A DNA stretch of 64,000 nt, from assembly GCF_036711975.1 (NCBI RefSeq), contig NC_091967.1:1736001-1800000 (forward strand). The letters are read 5' to 3'. A program made the position numbers and the translations under genes. The notes beneath the pieces were generated by a model. The model saw only the letters and a list, made by a program, of their open reading frames with translations. It was not told where the DNA came from and did no database searches. This document shows positions 24,201-35,605 of this stretch, piece after piece (position 1 is the stretch's first letter; each line of letters opens with the position of its first letter). Origin of the DNA: Onthophagus taurus. Lineage: Eukaryota > Arthropoda > Insecta > Coleoptera > Scarabaeidae.

Positions 24201-27200
24201 TTTAAAGGTTGGCTCATATAGCTAAATGATAAACGAAGCGTGCTTGCGCGTCTCATATCAATTCTATACACGGATAGATTAGTGTCATTATAAGATTTAT
24301 GTCCCAGCGGAAGATTCGCGTGCGCTTCTTTGTATGATGAATTAGCTTCGGACGTCTGAAGAAAAAGGTTAGCCAATTGGGGAAGACGACGTATTACAGT
24401 TCCAGCTGAGTTTATTAGACGCATATTTACTGTAACAGAACTGACTGTGATACCACTTGTTTCCCAGAAAAATAAACTTTCATTGAAGGTGTTTACCTAA
24501 AAATTACTAATTACTAAAATTACTTAAGCCGAGGTCGCTTATAATACTCACCACGACTCTTAATTTTTCGATACTTCTAAAACCCAGATTTTTTGGCAAT
24601 TCAATATTACATCTATCTAATGAAATATTTCTTTGTATCGAGCTAGCTCTATCAGGCTGTAAAAATTCTGATTCCATTTGTAATTCCAATTCACCATAAG
24701 CCCATGAAAGCACACGTATATAGGAAGCCAACATAGAAATTTCAATGATATTATTAGTAATGTGTTTGAAATCATCTCTCGCATCATCTTGCATAACCTC
24801 ACTGTAAGAAGGGTAATCTTCGGAACTAGCCGGATGACCTTTTAAAGGAGGAGGAGTTGTGACAACAACAGCTTCCACTTTTTGATAATTGGGTGACATT
24901 AATAATGATGCACATTCTTTCAAAATTCTTCAAAGTAATTTAATTTGACATTATTATCATAAAATTAATTATACAGGGTGTCCCGTTAAGCGTACGGAGC
25001 GGCTGTATCTCTAGAACGGTAAGGCCTAGAGGTTTGGGAAAAAAATCCTTAGACGATGAGCTATAACTTTGACAACATCATTTAATAGCTTGGATAATAC
25101 CGCATCGCTTTTGTTTTGCGATATTTCTCATATCTGTCATAATAAGAGAGGGGGAGGCCAATGCGTTTTCATATGTTTACATTTTAATATCTTCTAGACC
25201 ATTCAACCGATTTGAATATTTTCGGTGTTGTTTGAAAGAGCATTTTATGCTCTTTTTAAAGATATTTTCAGTAAGACCGTTTGCTTTAAAACAAATGAGC
25301 TAGAGGACGTTATCTGCAGCGACTACATATTTTTGTGATTTTTGAAGAAAAGTTAAATGGAACGATACTATTTACTTCACAGACCCTTAGTCACCTTAAA
25401 ATTTGCAAAATTTTAGTGAAAACCGCATCTCGATATCGCCACCCGTTCTCAAATTATAGAAGAAAATGTTAAAAACTCGAGTGCCATCAATCGGATCCAG
25501 TTACCTCATCGAGAAAAACAAAAAATCACATAACCATTGTAACTGTAAACATGTCATTTACTAACGCAGAAGCATATGATAGAGTGTATGATGATTTATT
25601 TTCAATGTTTCGAATACGATACAACTGCATGGCAAAAATGTGCAATGCAATTACGACAAAGAAAGACATTTTTCTCTAGAAGTGTATTTAAGATTGACTT
25701 AGCGATTACGGAAAACTGGCAACGTGTAGTCCATTCAGACATCTCTATGAATTCGTAAATCACATTGGTGCGCAATGTGATCCCACATAATCTGGGAACT
25801 CCGAAAACAATTGTCCACAAGAGTTCTTAAGAGAATAATATCTCCACCACGTTGTTTTACATCAGGGCTTAACAGATACCGATTATGATAACAGACTGAA
25901 CGATTACCATTGACTTTTAAATATGATTTGGGCAAATCCAAACCTTTTATCACAAATGCTATGGATGCATGAAGCATCTGTCCACAAGCTGATGTAAACT
26001 TGCATAATATGCATTCTTGGTTCGAGCAAAACCCACATTGATTTCACTCCTTTATCTATTAGGTAGACTAAACGACCTGACTTTTCAAGAAAAACCAATA
26101 ACCAGGGAAAATATGACAAAACACTAAATACCAGTAGAAACGTATCTAGGGCCGAGACTTAAGCAGCGCTTTCTTTTCGTCGAAACTAGATTAAATAAAT
26201 GCATCGAGGTTTACAGGCGGAATTAATCGCCATACAACTTGCCGCTGACATTATTATCAGATCCAACTTGGTAGGTAAGACTTTTACAATTTATACTGAC
26301 AGTAGACAAGCTATTTTGGCCCTGAGTAGAATAACAATTACTTCAGGACTTGTTATGGGTTGTCATCTGACATTGGAGAAGGCCGCAGTGCATAACTGTG
26401 TTATACTTCAATGGATAAAAGGACACTCGACTTGTTCAGGTAACAAGCACGCTGATAGGCTTGCCAAAAGGGCTGCCAAGCGAGCGCCATGTTCGCCTGA
26501 ACCGATAACCGCTCCGTCCTTATCAACTCAGATTGAGATAATTAAAGATTTTACCCACAAAAAGTTTATGAACTGGTGGGATAGGGTTAAAGGCTGCCAT
26601 CTGTCTAAGGAAGTATTACATTATCCTTCAGCAGAGGCAGCCTTGTCTTTCGTACTGTAACGGGACTCGTCACGGGTCACTGTAAGGTAAACAAGCATCT
26701 TTATAACCTTAAGCTTGCTGTTAGTCCTCTCTGTCGCCTCTGTAAAGAGAGCAAGGAGACGGTCCGACACATCTTGTGTGAATCCCCACTCTGCAAGACC
26801 TCAGAATGAGAGACTTCGGAGAGGAATGGCCGACCACAGATGGCATCAGGAACACACCTCTGAGCTGTATCCTAGCCTTCGGAAATTCTTTAGGCTGGTT
26901 GATGTAGCCGGAGAGAGTGTAGGAGGACGTACAGCTCTGTTCAAATTTAATGCGAATCGTCCGCTGTTAGCTCCGACATGACCCTGGTACTGGAAGAAGA
27001 CGGAAACATCTTTTGTTTCTATTCAATTCGATTTCTGATACTAAAGGAAGTTACCCTCTTCCTTAACCCAGGTAAAATCGTCCCAGTTTGATGTGAGCCG
27101 AAGAATGGATCACCCTTTTTTTAAATGTGTTGATTTTATTTTATTTTAAATCTTTTTTGATATTTTTAAGAACAACAAATACACGATTTCTTATATGTTC

Positions 27201-30200
27201 CTCTAATAAATGATTTTAGTGTATTTCTATAAATAAAACGTCAGATAAAAATCTCAGTAATATAATTAATATAATACAAAACTTATAAATAAAGCTTTAT
27301 GAAACTCTCCTTCAAAATTTAAATATAATTATTCAATATCAAAATTACGTGCATTCAAATTTGTCCGTTTTCTTAAATACAATGCCTCGTGTTCCTGGTC
27401 AACGAGACTCAGGTTTGACTACGAGGAGAGCAATTATTGCACTTCATCAAGAAGGAATAGATAAACGGTAAATTGCCGAACGTGTAGGCTTATCAGTAAG
27501 ATTTGAAGAAAATGGGAAAGTTGGCCTTATAACATCTAGATCAGGCCTAAGACTTATTCTTAATAATGCTCAACGAAGGGGAATTGCTGAATATGTCACC
27601 GCCAATCCATTTACAACGTCCACAACTATCAAGGATTTAATTCGATATATTTTTGATATCATCAGTAAAAACCTTGTATCCAGAAGGGATCATCACGATT
27701 GTCCAAGACAATTCACCCTTGCTTTCTTCAAGAATTGTTCATGATTGGTTTGACGATCATAATGAGGTTAGGCGAATACCCTGGCCAACGCGGTCATCTG
27801 ATCTTAACCCAATTGAAAATCTATGGGCTTTGATGGAAAAACAGTTCAATAAATATACCAACTTTCCGATTCGCAACTACTTATTCCGATTGCTTATACT
27901 TATTTATTTTCTCAATTTTTCTTTGTGATTCAGTCATCTTGGCCATAAATCACATCACCCCGCTAGCCTGTTCAGAACTTTTACAACACTACAGAGCAGG
28001 TAAAACCTGGATTGAATGCCTGGTGAACGTAGGTCGTTTCTAGTACAATTTTATGCCTCTACGAGCGGCTCTTTTCGCATTATATCTGAACAGAACTGTA
28101 CAAGGTGCCCGTTGGGGCCTAGGCGCTGTATGCGTAAGCATACCCTCCGCTTTCCTACATACATACATGCATCGAGGTTTATGAAAGGCATTTCGCACAT
28201 TAGTGAGTTATTTTTGCCAAAAATTTAAGTTATTCTAAGTGTTTTGGCTTTTTTTGTTTTATTATCATTGTTGATGTTTCATTGATCCGTTGGCTTTTCA
28301 ACACGCCTCAAAAGTAGTTTTGAAGCAGTTCTAAGCTTGGATAAAGTGTGAAGGAAGGTTCTAGATAATAAAATTTTTGTTCTCTCTTATTTGTTTCCTA
28401 AGGTAACTTGATCCGATTAAGATATACGAATTTTTAACATTTTCTTTTATAATTCGAGAATGGATGGAGATATCGAGATGCGATTTTCACTAATATTTAG
28501 CAAATTTTATGGTGATTAGACCGTTAATCAACCCGTCAAGTAAATAGTACCGTTTCATTTAACTTTTTTTTTAAAAAACTACAAGAATATGTAACCGCTG
28601 CAGATAACGCCCTCTAGCTTATTTGTTTTAAACCAAGCAATCTTACTGAAAATATCTTTTAAAAGAGCATGAAATGCTCTTTCAAACAAGACCAAAAATA
28701 TTCAAATCGGTTGAATGGTCCAGGAGATAGATTTTTTTCCCAAACCTCTAGGCCTTACTGTTGTTGAGATACAGCCGCTCCGTACGTTTAAGGGACACCC
28801 TGTATAAGTGTTTACTTACCTACATTCCTTCACTAACATTGATTCGATAAGTAAAGGATTTTTGGTTTTTAATTGTTCTTGGCGTTTAGTTGCTAAACGT
28901 TTACAAAGATACGATAATGACAAGGTGTATTGACGATCTTTCGGTTCGTCACTTGGACGAAATAGCCTTAGAAGAACAACAATTAAACTATGTAGTGCGG
29001 CTTCAGTTGGATACTAATTAATTTAATCATTGAAAATAAATTAAAAATAATTTATTATTCTACTTACGTTATACATATCATCCATTATCTTTGTGGATAA
29101 TTTAATGCTGTATTGTTTGGAGGCATCATCAGTTTCTTCGGAAAATAACTTAGGCAGTAAAGCATTTATTATTTGGCAAGCCTCCCAAACTTTTCCTTCA
29201 AATGCTAAAAGAGACGGATTGGGGCATATTGCGGAAGGTTTGTTTTCACTGAAGATATCCATTGATAATTGCATAGTGTTGGTGTATCCTGAAGGTAGAT
29301 CTGTATCCATCTGCAATTTTCCAATCAAGTGCTTTAATGCAAACAAAAGATACATACTTTGATATTTAAAAGTGTATCATCAAGTTGAACAAAAAACGCA
29401 TCTTCAATTGCAAACCTTACAGGGTACGGAGAATGAGATGAAACGCGTACACTAAATTCAGGTGCCACATTTTTTGCAAGTATAAGAGCTAGAATTTAAA
29501 AAAATATTTAAACATCTAACTTAACCCATTTGCATTATTTAGAAGAAATGACAAAGTGATCCAATCACCAAACTATCACTAAATCATGGCTAAACTTGAA
29601 TTTTTCTACTTCTAGTGTTAATTCTAGCTGTTGTACATTTTTATTGAACTTACCGTTTTCATCATCAATATCTTGAAGTATACTATAAGTACCAACATCA
29701 TCGTATGGAGAACATTTTTGATGAATCACCGATGTAAGTTCGGTCACTTTTCCACTTACTTGGGAGCATTTCGCGGTTCCCGGAATTTGTGAAAAGGACG
29801 CCAATGAAAATACAGCCTTCCCAAAGTATGTTTTGTTCTCGTATTGACCAAAAACGAGAATATTGACGGTTTCTGCTGTTGATGAAGGATCATATTGCAA
29901 TGTTAATCTTGAATCTTTTTCTCCGTATACAAGATAAGTACGCGCTGAAACCTCGGAAGTATCCCAGACATACTTCACTATTGACTCACAAGATTTATAA
30001 CACACCACTTCTAAATTGATGGTTAACGTTGATAATATTTTGTAATTACCAGCTTCTGGGCAATTTTGGCTACAACTAAACACAAATTATATTTTAAAAT
30101 TAAAATTATTTTTGTAAGATAACATCGTGTCCAATATGGGAGTGTCACTATTAACAATTTTTGTGAGAATACTTGTAGAGCTGCTTTCGTTTTTTTGAGA

Positions 30201-31051
30201 TCTTGATGTAACTTTTAAAGTGATTTTCCAAAATTGATTTATATCTCCTTGGAGTACAAATTTAGCCTTTTCTCCCACCGCATTAAATTCATTTTCGCCT
30301 TTATTAGGTTCTGTTGGAACCCCGATTCTTTCGGCCTTCCACTCGAAACGAACACGTTTATGTCCACCTCTGTAACTACGCGAACCATCAAGTTTGATTG
30401 TATCACCATCTTGAACGGTTCTCGTGTTACTACCGCTAATTGCAGCTATTATTTTAGCGGCTTTTAATCTAATTGCACACTTAAAAACTTATTTTAGAAT
30501 ACATTTTATTTAGATTGAATATTTAAGATACCTGTATAATCCTGGGTTTTAAAACTCTTGAATGAATAATTGTCAATTCTAAATTGTATTCACCTTCGGA
30601 TACGGTATTTTCGGGTATATATAATCTCGATTGTTCTTTATACTTTTGAAAGGTGTACGCTGTTGTGTCAGAATCTTAAATTAATACAAAGTTATACAAT
30701 TTTAGGGGAATACATCTATTTATACCTATTTGTTTAAAAATCCAATGATATTTAAAACCGAATCCGATACAATTATCGCCGGTGTGAACAGTTATGAAAT
30801 TTTCCGTTATTGCCCATAAATTCCACAACACGTTGGTATCATCACGATTTATAGAACTAAAACAAAGATTTATTAAAAAAATTATTGAAATAGCTATTTC
30901 TTTTTCATCACCAATATTGGACGTAAAATGAATCCAAACATTTTTCTAATAATTTTTCATTCTGGCTATAAACTCTTGATGGTAGTAATGATATTATAGA
31001 AATGCTTAATAAAATCATCATTTCTTGAAACATTCCATAAAGAATAAACAT
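12253..31051 (-). CDS. Polycystin-1-like protein (REJ, GPS-like, PLAT, polycystin channel region), complete, 16 exons
   Basis: Large multi-pass membrane protein of the PKD1 family, thought to form receptor-channel complexes with polycystin-2. Exons: 31051-30912, 30856-30726, 30674-30532, 30479-30124, 30075-29654, 29488-29358, 29310-29068, 29013-28820, 24927-24552, 24496-23651, 23579-23445, 23332-23187, 19308-18787, 18734-18204, 14171-13201, 13148-12253. Phases close, giving 2060 residues. A signal peptide opens exon 1. REJ-type sequence follows from about residue 140 (AAISGS, LDGSRSY, FEWKAE). A GPS-like motif is at 906-945 ([14 protein letters not shown] ... HCQC) but lacks the HLT cleavage triplet. 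TM1 is at about 966-988 and PLAT at about 995-1105 ([19 protein letters not shown]). The channel region (about 1440-1860) has [26 protein letters not shown] and a pore/S6 helix. No PKD or Ig repeats are evident. Introns 8, 12 and 14 each carry one 4-kb transposon. Confidence 0.93.
15329..17230 (-). pseudogene. Non-LTR retrotransposon (CR1/Jockey-like) reverse transcriptase, 5'-truncated and frameshifted
   Basis: On the - strand, 17230-16772 encodes the linker between endonuclease and RT ([10 protein letters not shown] ... [11 protein letters not shown]). 16812-16420 has the RT start ([37 protein letters not shown]). 16332-16138 has [18 protein letters not shown], and 16072-15329 has [14 protein letters not shown] with the catalytic YADD, followed by the thumb region. 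Several frameshifts separate the pieces and the endonuclease is gone. It is nested in the mariner-type element. The clade is judged from general motif style only. Confidence 0.8.
17223..17531 (-). pseudogene. Mariner-type transposase, C-terminal remnant
   Basis: Encodes [23 protein letters not shown] in pieces, matching the PPRSPDLTPLDFFLWGHLK region that follows the last catalytic residues in a widespread insect Tc1/mariner-related family. A conserved C-terminal tail with the order RxxLRxRVVRALxxI follows. The upstream catalytic part is missing. Confidence 0.75.
19852..20878. mobile_element. Nested 1027-bp MITE with TA duplication (Tc1/mariner type)
   Basis: Ends CACAGTAAAAAAT and its inverse ATTTTTTACTGTG, with TA on both sides. 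The inverted arm of the host element preserves the empty site (near 22665), where CTTTCTAGTGGTGTATA is uninterrupted on the other strand. This fixes the boundaries exactly. The interior is AT-rich with many TGTAAA and TTACAT motifs and no coding frame. It includes a (TAA)n microsatellite near 20290. Confidence 0.85.
21105..21430. repeat. Central hairpin of the second foldback element
   Basis: Left phrases GTGACGTCATC, CCAATGTAAAAGGATAGGG and TAGGTTGGTAT recur inverted on the right as CCTAACCTTTTACATTGG, GATGACGTCAC and ACCAACCTATTTT. The two sides approach to about 60 bp, so a single strand could fold into a long hairpin. GACGTCA palindromes (CRE-like) occur on both sides. Confidence 0.7.
25560..26198. 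other. Unclassified interior of the mariner-type element
   Basis: Overlapping short frames occur on both strands. The longest on the - strand (26119-25904 and 25977-25735) encode residues I do not recognise as transposase. They may be decayed transposase or another inserted fragment. Confidence 0.3.
26199..26980 (+). pseudogene. Non-LTR retrotransposon RNase H and C-terminal Cys region
   Basis: The frame 26199-26660 encodes an RNase H domain: [12 protein letters not shown], then [11 protein letters not shown] with its Asp, then WIKGHS and [14 protein letters not shown] frameshift follows. The next frame (about 26700-26800) gives [24 protein letters not shown], the CxxC...H...C motif usual after RNase H in the I/R1/LOA-type LINEs. 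The RT and endonuclease are absent, as expected for a 5'-truncated copy. Confidence 0.75.
26214..28166 (+). mobile_element. LINE 3' fragment with 15-bp target duplication, later invaded by a Tc1-like piece
   Basis: ATGCATCGAGGTTTA occurs exactly at 26199-26213 and again at 28167-28181, bracketing the RNase H part of a non-LTR retrotransposon and ending in a short (CATA)n-like tail. A 15-bp direct repeat with a simple-repeat tail is what LINE integration leaves. A degraded Tc1-like transposase lies within. Confidence 0.6.
27381..27928 (+). pseudogene. Tc1-like transposase, internally deleted
   Basis: From the ATG at 27381, MPRVPGQRD leads into an HTH segment ([12 protein letters not shown], stop, IAERVGLS). 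After a large internal gap, 27695-27880 encodes [18 protein letters not shown] and then [22 protein letters not shown]. The latter keeps the second catalytic Asp region and the DLNPIENLW signature of Tc1-like enzymes. Stops and frameshifts make it non-functional. Confidence 0.75.
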
Positions 31052-31279
31052 AATGAGTATACTTTATGAAAAACTGCCAAAGTCAATAAGATTGTTTAAT
31101 CGCCTACTTACTTATTGAAGAAATCGTTTTAATATGCAAGGTTGCGTTCAAAAATTCATATTATATAAAATTTATTCACTTGAAGAAATGATTACATTAC
31201 ATTCACATAAATTACATCTCGGGTAGGCTTCTTTGCCAGCAATTCCAGAGTGACCTAGTACCTAGATCAGAAAAACTCT
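31052..31279. promoter_or_regulatory. 5' flank of the polycystin-1-like gene
   Basis: AT-rich spacer between the start codon and the hAT element. It presumably holds the 5' UTR and promoter on the - strand. No specific motif is identified. A hAT element sits about 240 bp upstream of the start codon. Confidence 0.4.
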
Positions 31280-31307
31280 GTTATCACTAGTGCTGGGCAA
31301 AGTATCG

Positions 31308-31500
31308 ATACTTGTCGATGGTATCGATACCTACCTCGGTATCGATACTCGATACCCGCAAAGTATCGGTATCGAAGTATCGAAAGTATTGAAAGTATCG
31401 AAGTATCGAAGTATCGAAAGTATCGAAGTATCGAAGTATCGAAAGTATCGAAGGTATCGAAAGTATCGAAGGTATCGAAGTATCGAAAGTATCGACACAT
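31308..31500. repeat. GTATCGAA/TATCGATA minisatellite in the left end of the hAT
   Basis: Dozens of 8-10 bp units of the type AGTATCGAA in tandem, with TATCGATA three times at the outer edge. A shorter counterpart with three TATCGATA copies lies at 34055-34160 in the right end. Confidence 0.85.
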
Positions 31501-31700
31501 CGACGGCGCGGAGCCTTTCGAGACGGCGTCTGTCGTCCCGTCGCCATGCAACACCCGGTAAAGCCGGTAGTATATTGTTCGGAAACAGTGGAAAGGTTCA
31601 TATAATGTTCTCGTGTTTAGCTCGCCTCCCAATAATTTTAATAACCAACAGCGAAGGTGTTGGTTGTTTCGTATAGTATTTTACACAATAAAAGCAAAAA

Positions 31701-34088
31701 ATGCAAAAAAGTCAGCAGTATAGAAGTGCAGTTTGGGAGAACTTTAAAAGACAAATTAGGGACGATTCTACAGTTGTAGTTTGTTTAAAATGTAAAAAAA
31801 ATCTAAAATTTTCTGGAAATACATCTAACTTGAACAAACATCTGATGATACATCACCCACTTATTTATAGAGAAATTCACAACAATAAAAAATCCATCCA
31901 AGAAAAGGGTAAGGACAGTAGTGATCTTTCACAAAGGTAACATTTTAATTTCGATACAGTCGTTTTACTTGATTATCTTTGAATAAGTACAGTCGCTTAT
32001 TTTGATGAAATATGGGAAAATGACAACCAAAGTAGTAAATTATTTTTAATTGAATTAATTTAATTATTTTTAACAATTTCTTTGGGGCATTTTCTATTTA
32101 GTAGACATCTAAACAAACAAATCCACTGAATGACAAGCGCATAGTATTTTATAAATAGCGAAAGGGCAATAGAACCATTACGTTTTTTCTTTTGGCTTAT
32201 AGTTCCCTAAAATTAAAGAGAAAGATATATTTTTATATTTCAATCTGGGCTTTAGTTTTTCAAAATAAAAAATTAAAGTTTGAATTTTATAAAAATCTAA
32301 ATTTTTTAAAAGATCAATAAAACGAGATGCCAGGAGGAAATGTTGAAAGAACGAGATGTCACGTAGAATCTTATGCGCTAGAAGAAGCGATCCGAATTAG
32401 GAACTTTGACTACGAACGATGCGTATTTGTGTTTTCTTACATCTTTCATGAAAACGTCACTAAAGTTAAATAGTGGGGAATTTCAACTTTAATATTAATT
32501 ATTGTATAAATTAAACAATTCATGGATTTGAAAATATTACCAATTCTCTTATTTTTAATTTTTACATAATTTATGGATGTTTTGAAAGACGGTCTTTCTA
32601 CTCGATTGAGTATAGCGTAACGGCTCTATTTTCAGCTTCATTTATTCATTTATTGCTTTTTCAGTTCAGAAATGTCAATCGAAGAAACATCCTCTCTATC
32701 TAGCGTGCTTTCTTCGCAATCATTGAATCTATCAACAAAAAATAACGAACCCAATACTGGCACTATAATACCATAAAGTTCTAGAGGTAACACTGGAAAT
32801 TCGACTTTAGAGGAATTTGTAATAAAACAATTACCTAAAAGAACCGAACAAAAAATTACGACCGCCTTATGCAATTTTATTGCGACAGAGATGATGCCTT
32901 ATTCTATTGTTGAAAAAGAAGGCTTCAAACATTTTATAAATACTTTACAACCGAATTATATTATGCCTAGTCGGAAAACTATTTCGAATCTCAATATTCC
33001 GGGTATATACGAGAAAACACGTAAAATAATACAAAATAAAATAAAAGATCATTTTGTGTCACTAACAACAGATTGTTGGACATCTTTAGCGATGGAACCA
33101 TACATAGCGTTAACTGCTCATATAATTAATGAGAAATGGGTGTTTGAAAGCATGACATTAGAGTGTAAAAAACTATGTGAAAGCCACACTGGCGAGAATC
33201 TACAAACTTACCTACAACAAGCTACGGATATATGGAGTATAAAGTCAGATAAAATTTCAATATGTACCACAGACAATGGTACCAATGTCTAAAGTATTCG
33301 AATTACCTAAGTTTGAGCAAATTATTACAAAGTCTAAAGCTATTCAAAATTCAATAAATCATAGTTACATATTAACTGATAAATTTAAGAAAATTCAAAT
33401 CAGACTGCAATTACCGGTAAAAAAAATTCCAAGTGCTTCAGTGATACGTTGGTGGTCATTGCTTAATTTAATCAAATGCATACATTCAAATTATCATGCA
33501 ATAAATACCTTATTTACGGAGAACCACAAAAACAAGTATAGGGACTTCAGCATTGATTTCCGTGATATCGATTTGCTTGAGGTTTTAATTGAAACTATAG
33601 CTAAATATGAAGAATTTTCAAGTCATATGGCTGGAGAAACATATGTAACTGGAAGTGTAATAATACCTTTACTGAAAAAATTAAATTCTGATACAGTTTC
33701 TAGATCAGAAAATGACAATAATATAACAGAAGAGAAAAATATAATTATTACAGAAATTGAATCAACTATTTTGTCCTATATAAATAGGAAATATGATGAC
33801 GAAAATGTTAACAAAATTTTGAAAATATGCACTTACTTGGACCCTAGGTTTAAAGTAACGTATTTTAATTTAGAAGAGATCACCACAATTGAAAATTATT
33901 TGGAAATGAACTTAGGTGAAGTACAAGTTGAAAACATAATTAAACATCAACAAAAATCAACGGAAGGAAAATTTGAGCGGTATAGCAGCTTTACTGTCAT
34001 CTACAACATCATGTACCGGAAATCCAATGAAAGCTTTATCGAAAGAGGAAAAGTTACAATAATTCGATACTTTCGATACTTTGAATAG
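31701..34088 (+). pseudogene. hAT transposase (ZBED/hAT-Ac type), broken and lacking its C-terminus
   Basis: 31701-31940 encodes a BED finger (SAVWENFK, VVCLKCKKNL, TSNLNKHLMIHH). After an intron-like or decayed stretch, about 32665-33290 encodes the catalytic core start (PYSIVEKEGFKHFI, LTTDCWTSLAMEPYIALTAH, ICTTDNGTNV), with an in-frame stop near 32774. A frameshift near 33285 leads into 33276-34088 (SASVIRWWSLLNLIK, YLDPRFKVTYF). The sequence runs straight into the right terminal repeats, so the hAT dimerisation domain with the catalytic Glu is missing. Not functional. Confidence 0.85.
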
Positions 34089-34190
34089 TATCGATACTTC
34101 GATACTTTCGATACTTTGAATAGTATCGATACCGCGAATGTATCGATACTCGATACTTTATTTGAGGTATCGCCCAGCCCTAGTTATCAC

Positions 34191-34900
34191 AACTCACAAC
34201 ACAGTTTACTGATAACTGAAGTCTGTCATAAAGCCAGGGTACAGTCTTTCAGAGGTAAGATCCTATTAAATACTAAGTAAATTCGCTTTAAATTGATTTT
34301 CATGATGATATTAATTATAGTTATGGTGATTGTAATTGATTATATGATGACATGATATTTTTAAAAAACGATTTTTTTAATATTTATTTCCAAAATTAGA
34401 TACGTCGCCATCTCTTAGAGAAAAGTAAAAGTTTCTTCATAACTTATAAGCAGATTCATGTTTCACTTTTACCTTACATCACGTTTAACAGTATTCTATC
34501 TTAGTAATAAATTGATTTACTTACAGGAAATTTCATATATTAATATGGAATTTAAAAAACGTAATAAATTGAGGTTCAATAAAATAATTAGAATATTATT
34601 CCACATCCGTGCATACAAGAATTTCAATGAAACCAACACCATAACGAAAAGAACAATACAATTAATCACCATTGACTATAAATGATTATTTAATTGAATT
34701 AAAACAATCTAGAAGGAATTTAAAAAAGTTATCTATTAAAAGTAATCATAATGTAATTATCATTTAAGATAATCTCTAAGAACTGGATCCCTATTTATTA
34801 AAAGGGATAGCAACTATTATTCTATAGGAAACCCTGATGAGTTGAAAAAAAAAATTAAAACCCTTAGAACCGCCTTAACAAAAACTGATCAATGCATCCA
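34191..34900. other. Non-coding spacer
   Basis: AT-rich and without a credible gene. A consensus-like donor (CAGAG followed by GTAAGATC) at about 34255 could end a non-coding exon, but nothing else supports that. Confidence 0.35.
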
Positions 34901-35605
34901 GCAATGGGTTGGTGTTCTTTCTATACGGACCTCTTCGTCTGAAGACTGCACACTCAGGCCTGGAGTTACTCCTCCTCGATCGTACACGGGCCGCCAACGA
35001 CTGTTGTAGAGAGTATCCAAGTCTACACGAGGAAACGAAGAGGGTCTTTTGTATCCCGAACGAATCAGACAAGGAAGGTTTTCGTGTTGGATGGATGAGA
35101 AGTGGGAGCGGTAAAGGGGCCCCTCGGAGTCACACAGAGAGCTGCTGGGCGCAAGACGAAAACGTTCCCGGTCAATACTCTACCGCTTTGACAGAAGCGG
35201 ACACATTCGCGTGTACTCTTACGGCTAGAACAGTCAGTGCGGCTCCCTAAAGATATAGAGACGAGTGAATCAACGAAAACCTTCGAACGGTTTTGGCGTT
35301 GTATCGCGCAAAAATAGGCACTTCCGGCGCGATGGTCCATTAAAGCAACCAGGATTTAGAGAGGCAGAAGAAAGAGAGACTAAGATGTGAGTCTTCTTCG
35401 GTGGCGTTTCTTTCGGTTCTTTAAGCTCTGAGTAATAGTAAAAAAGAAACAGTAGCACCAGTTGTAATGGACTTGTTTTAAAAAATTTCGCGAAATTAGT
35501 TATTTCTAAAAGGGCAACAAACATTTTCGTTTTGCTAGGATGGAAGAACGGGATTGAAGAAGGAGGAGGAGGAAGAAGATCCGGTGGATCCGCAAGAAGA
35601 GAGTT
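34901..35605 (+). promoter_or_regulatory. GC-richer region, candidate promoter and 5' UTR of a gene starting at 35606
   Basis: Clearly richer in G, C and CpG than its surroundings. Overlapping open frames occur on both strands (34909-35250 +, 35065-35340 -, 34875-35072 -), none resembling a protein family. That fits a non-coding CpG-rich leader better than a coding exon. It ends in purine-rich GAGGAGGAGGAAGAAG just before a start codon. Confidence 0.4.

Larger units (their letters stand above)
24974..28802. mobile_element. Tc1/mariner-type element with TACAGGGTGTCCC ends, in polycystin intron 8
   Basis: The left end CAGGGTGTCCCGTTAAGCG and the right end ending GGGACACCCTG are inverse and flanked by TA (24972-24973, 28803-28804). 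Inverted similarity extends inward about 500 bp on each side (for example GACCATTCAACCGATTTGAA and its inverse, GCTCTTTTAAA, CTGCAGATAACG). The interior is occupied by a LINE fragment and Tc1-like remnants. Removing the element leaves an intron of about 61 bp. Confidence 0.85.
31288..34182. mobile_element. hAT transposon with TATCGATA-rich ends, 8-bp duplication
   Basis: Starts TAGTGCTGGGC and ends GCCCAGCCCTA, flanked by GTTATCAC on both sides (31280-31287, 34183-34190), a perfect 8-bp hAT duplication. Both subterminal regions are made of repeated GTATCGAA and TATCGATAC units: a long run at 31300-31500 and a shorter one at 34060-34160. A BED-finger transposase frame lies on the + strand. Confidence 0.92.

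Noticed and set aside
29557..29653. Extension of polycystin exon 5 to the end of its open frame near 29565
   Set aside because: No donor there gives the right phase; the consensus GGTAAGTT at 29654/29653 does, and it restores the reading frame into exon 6.
31287..31676. Frames rich in Tyr-Arg-Tyr-Phe-Asp on both strands
   Set aside because: They translate the GTATCGAA minisatellite of the hAT end.
34909..35340. Protein-coding gene in the GC-richer leader
   Set aside because: Open frames of similar length occur on both strands and none resembles a protein; composition alone explains them.
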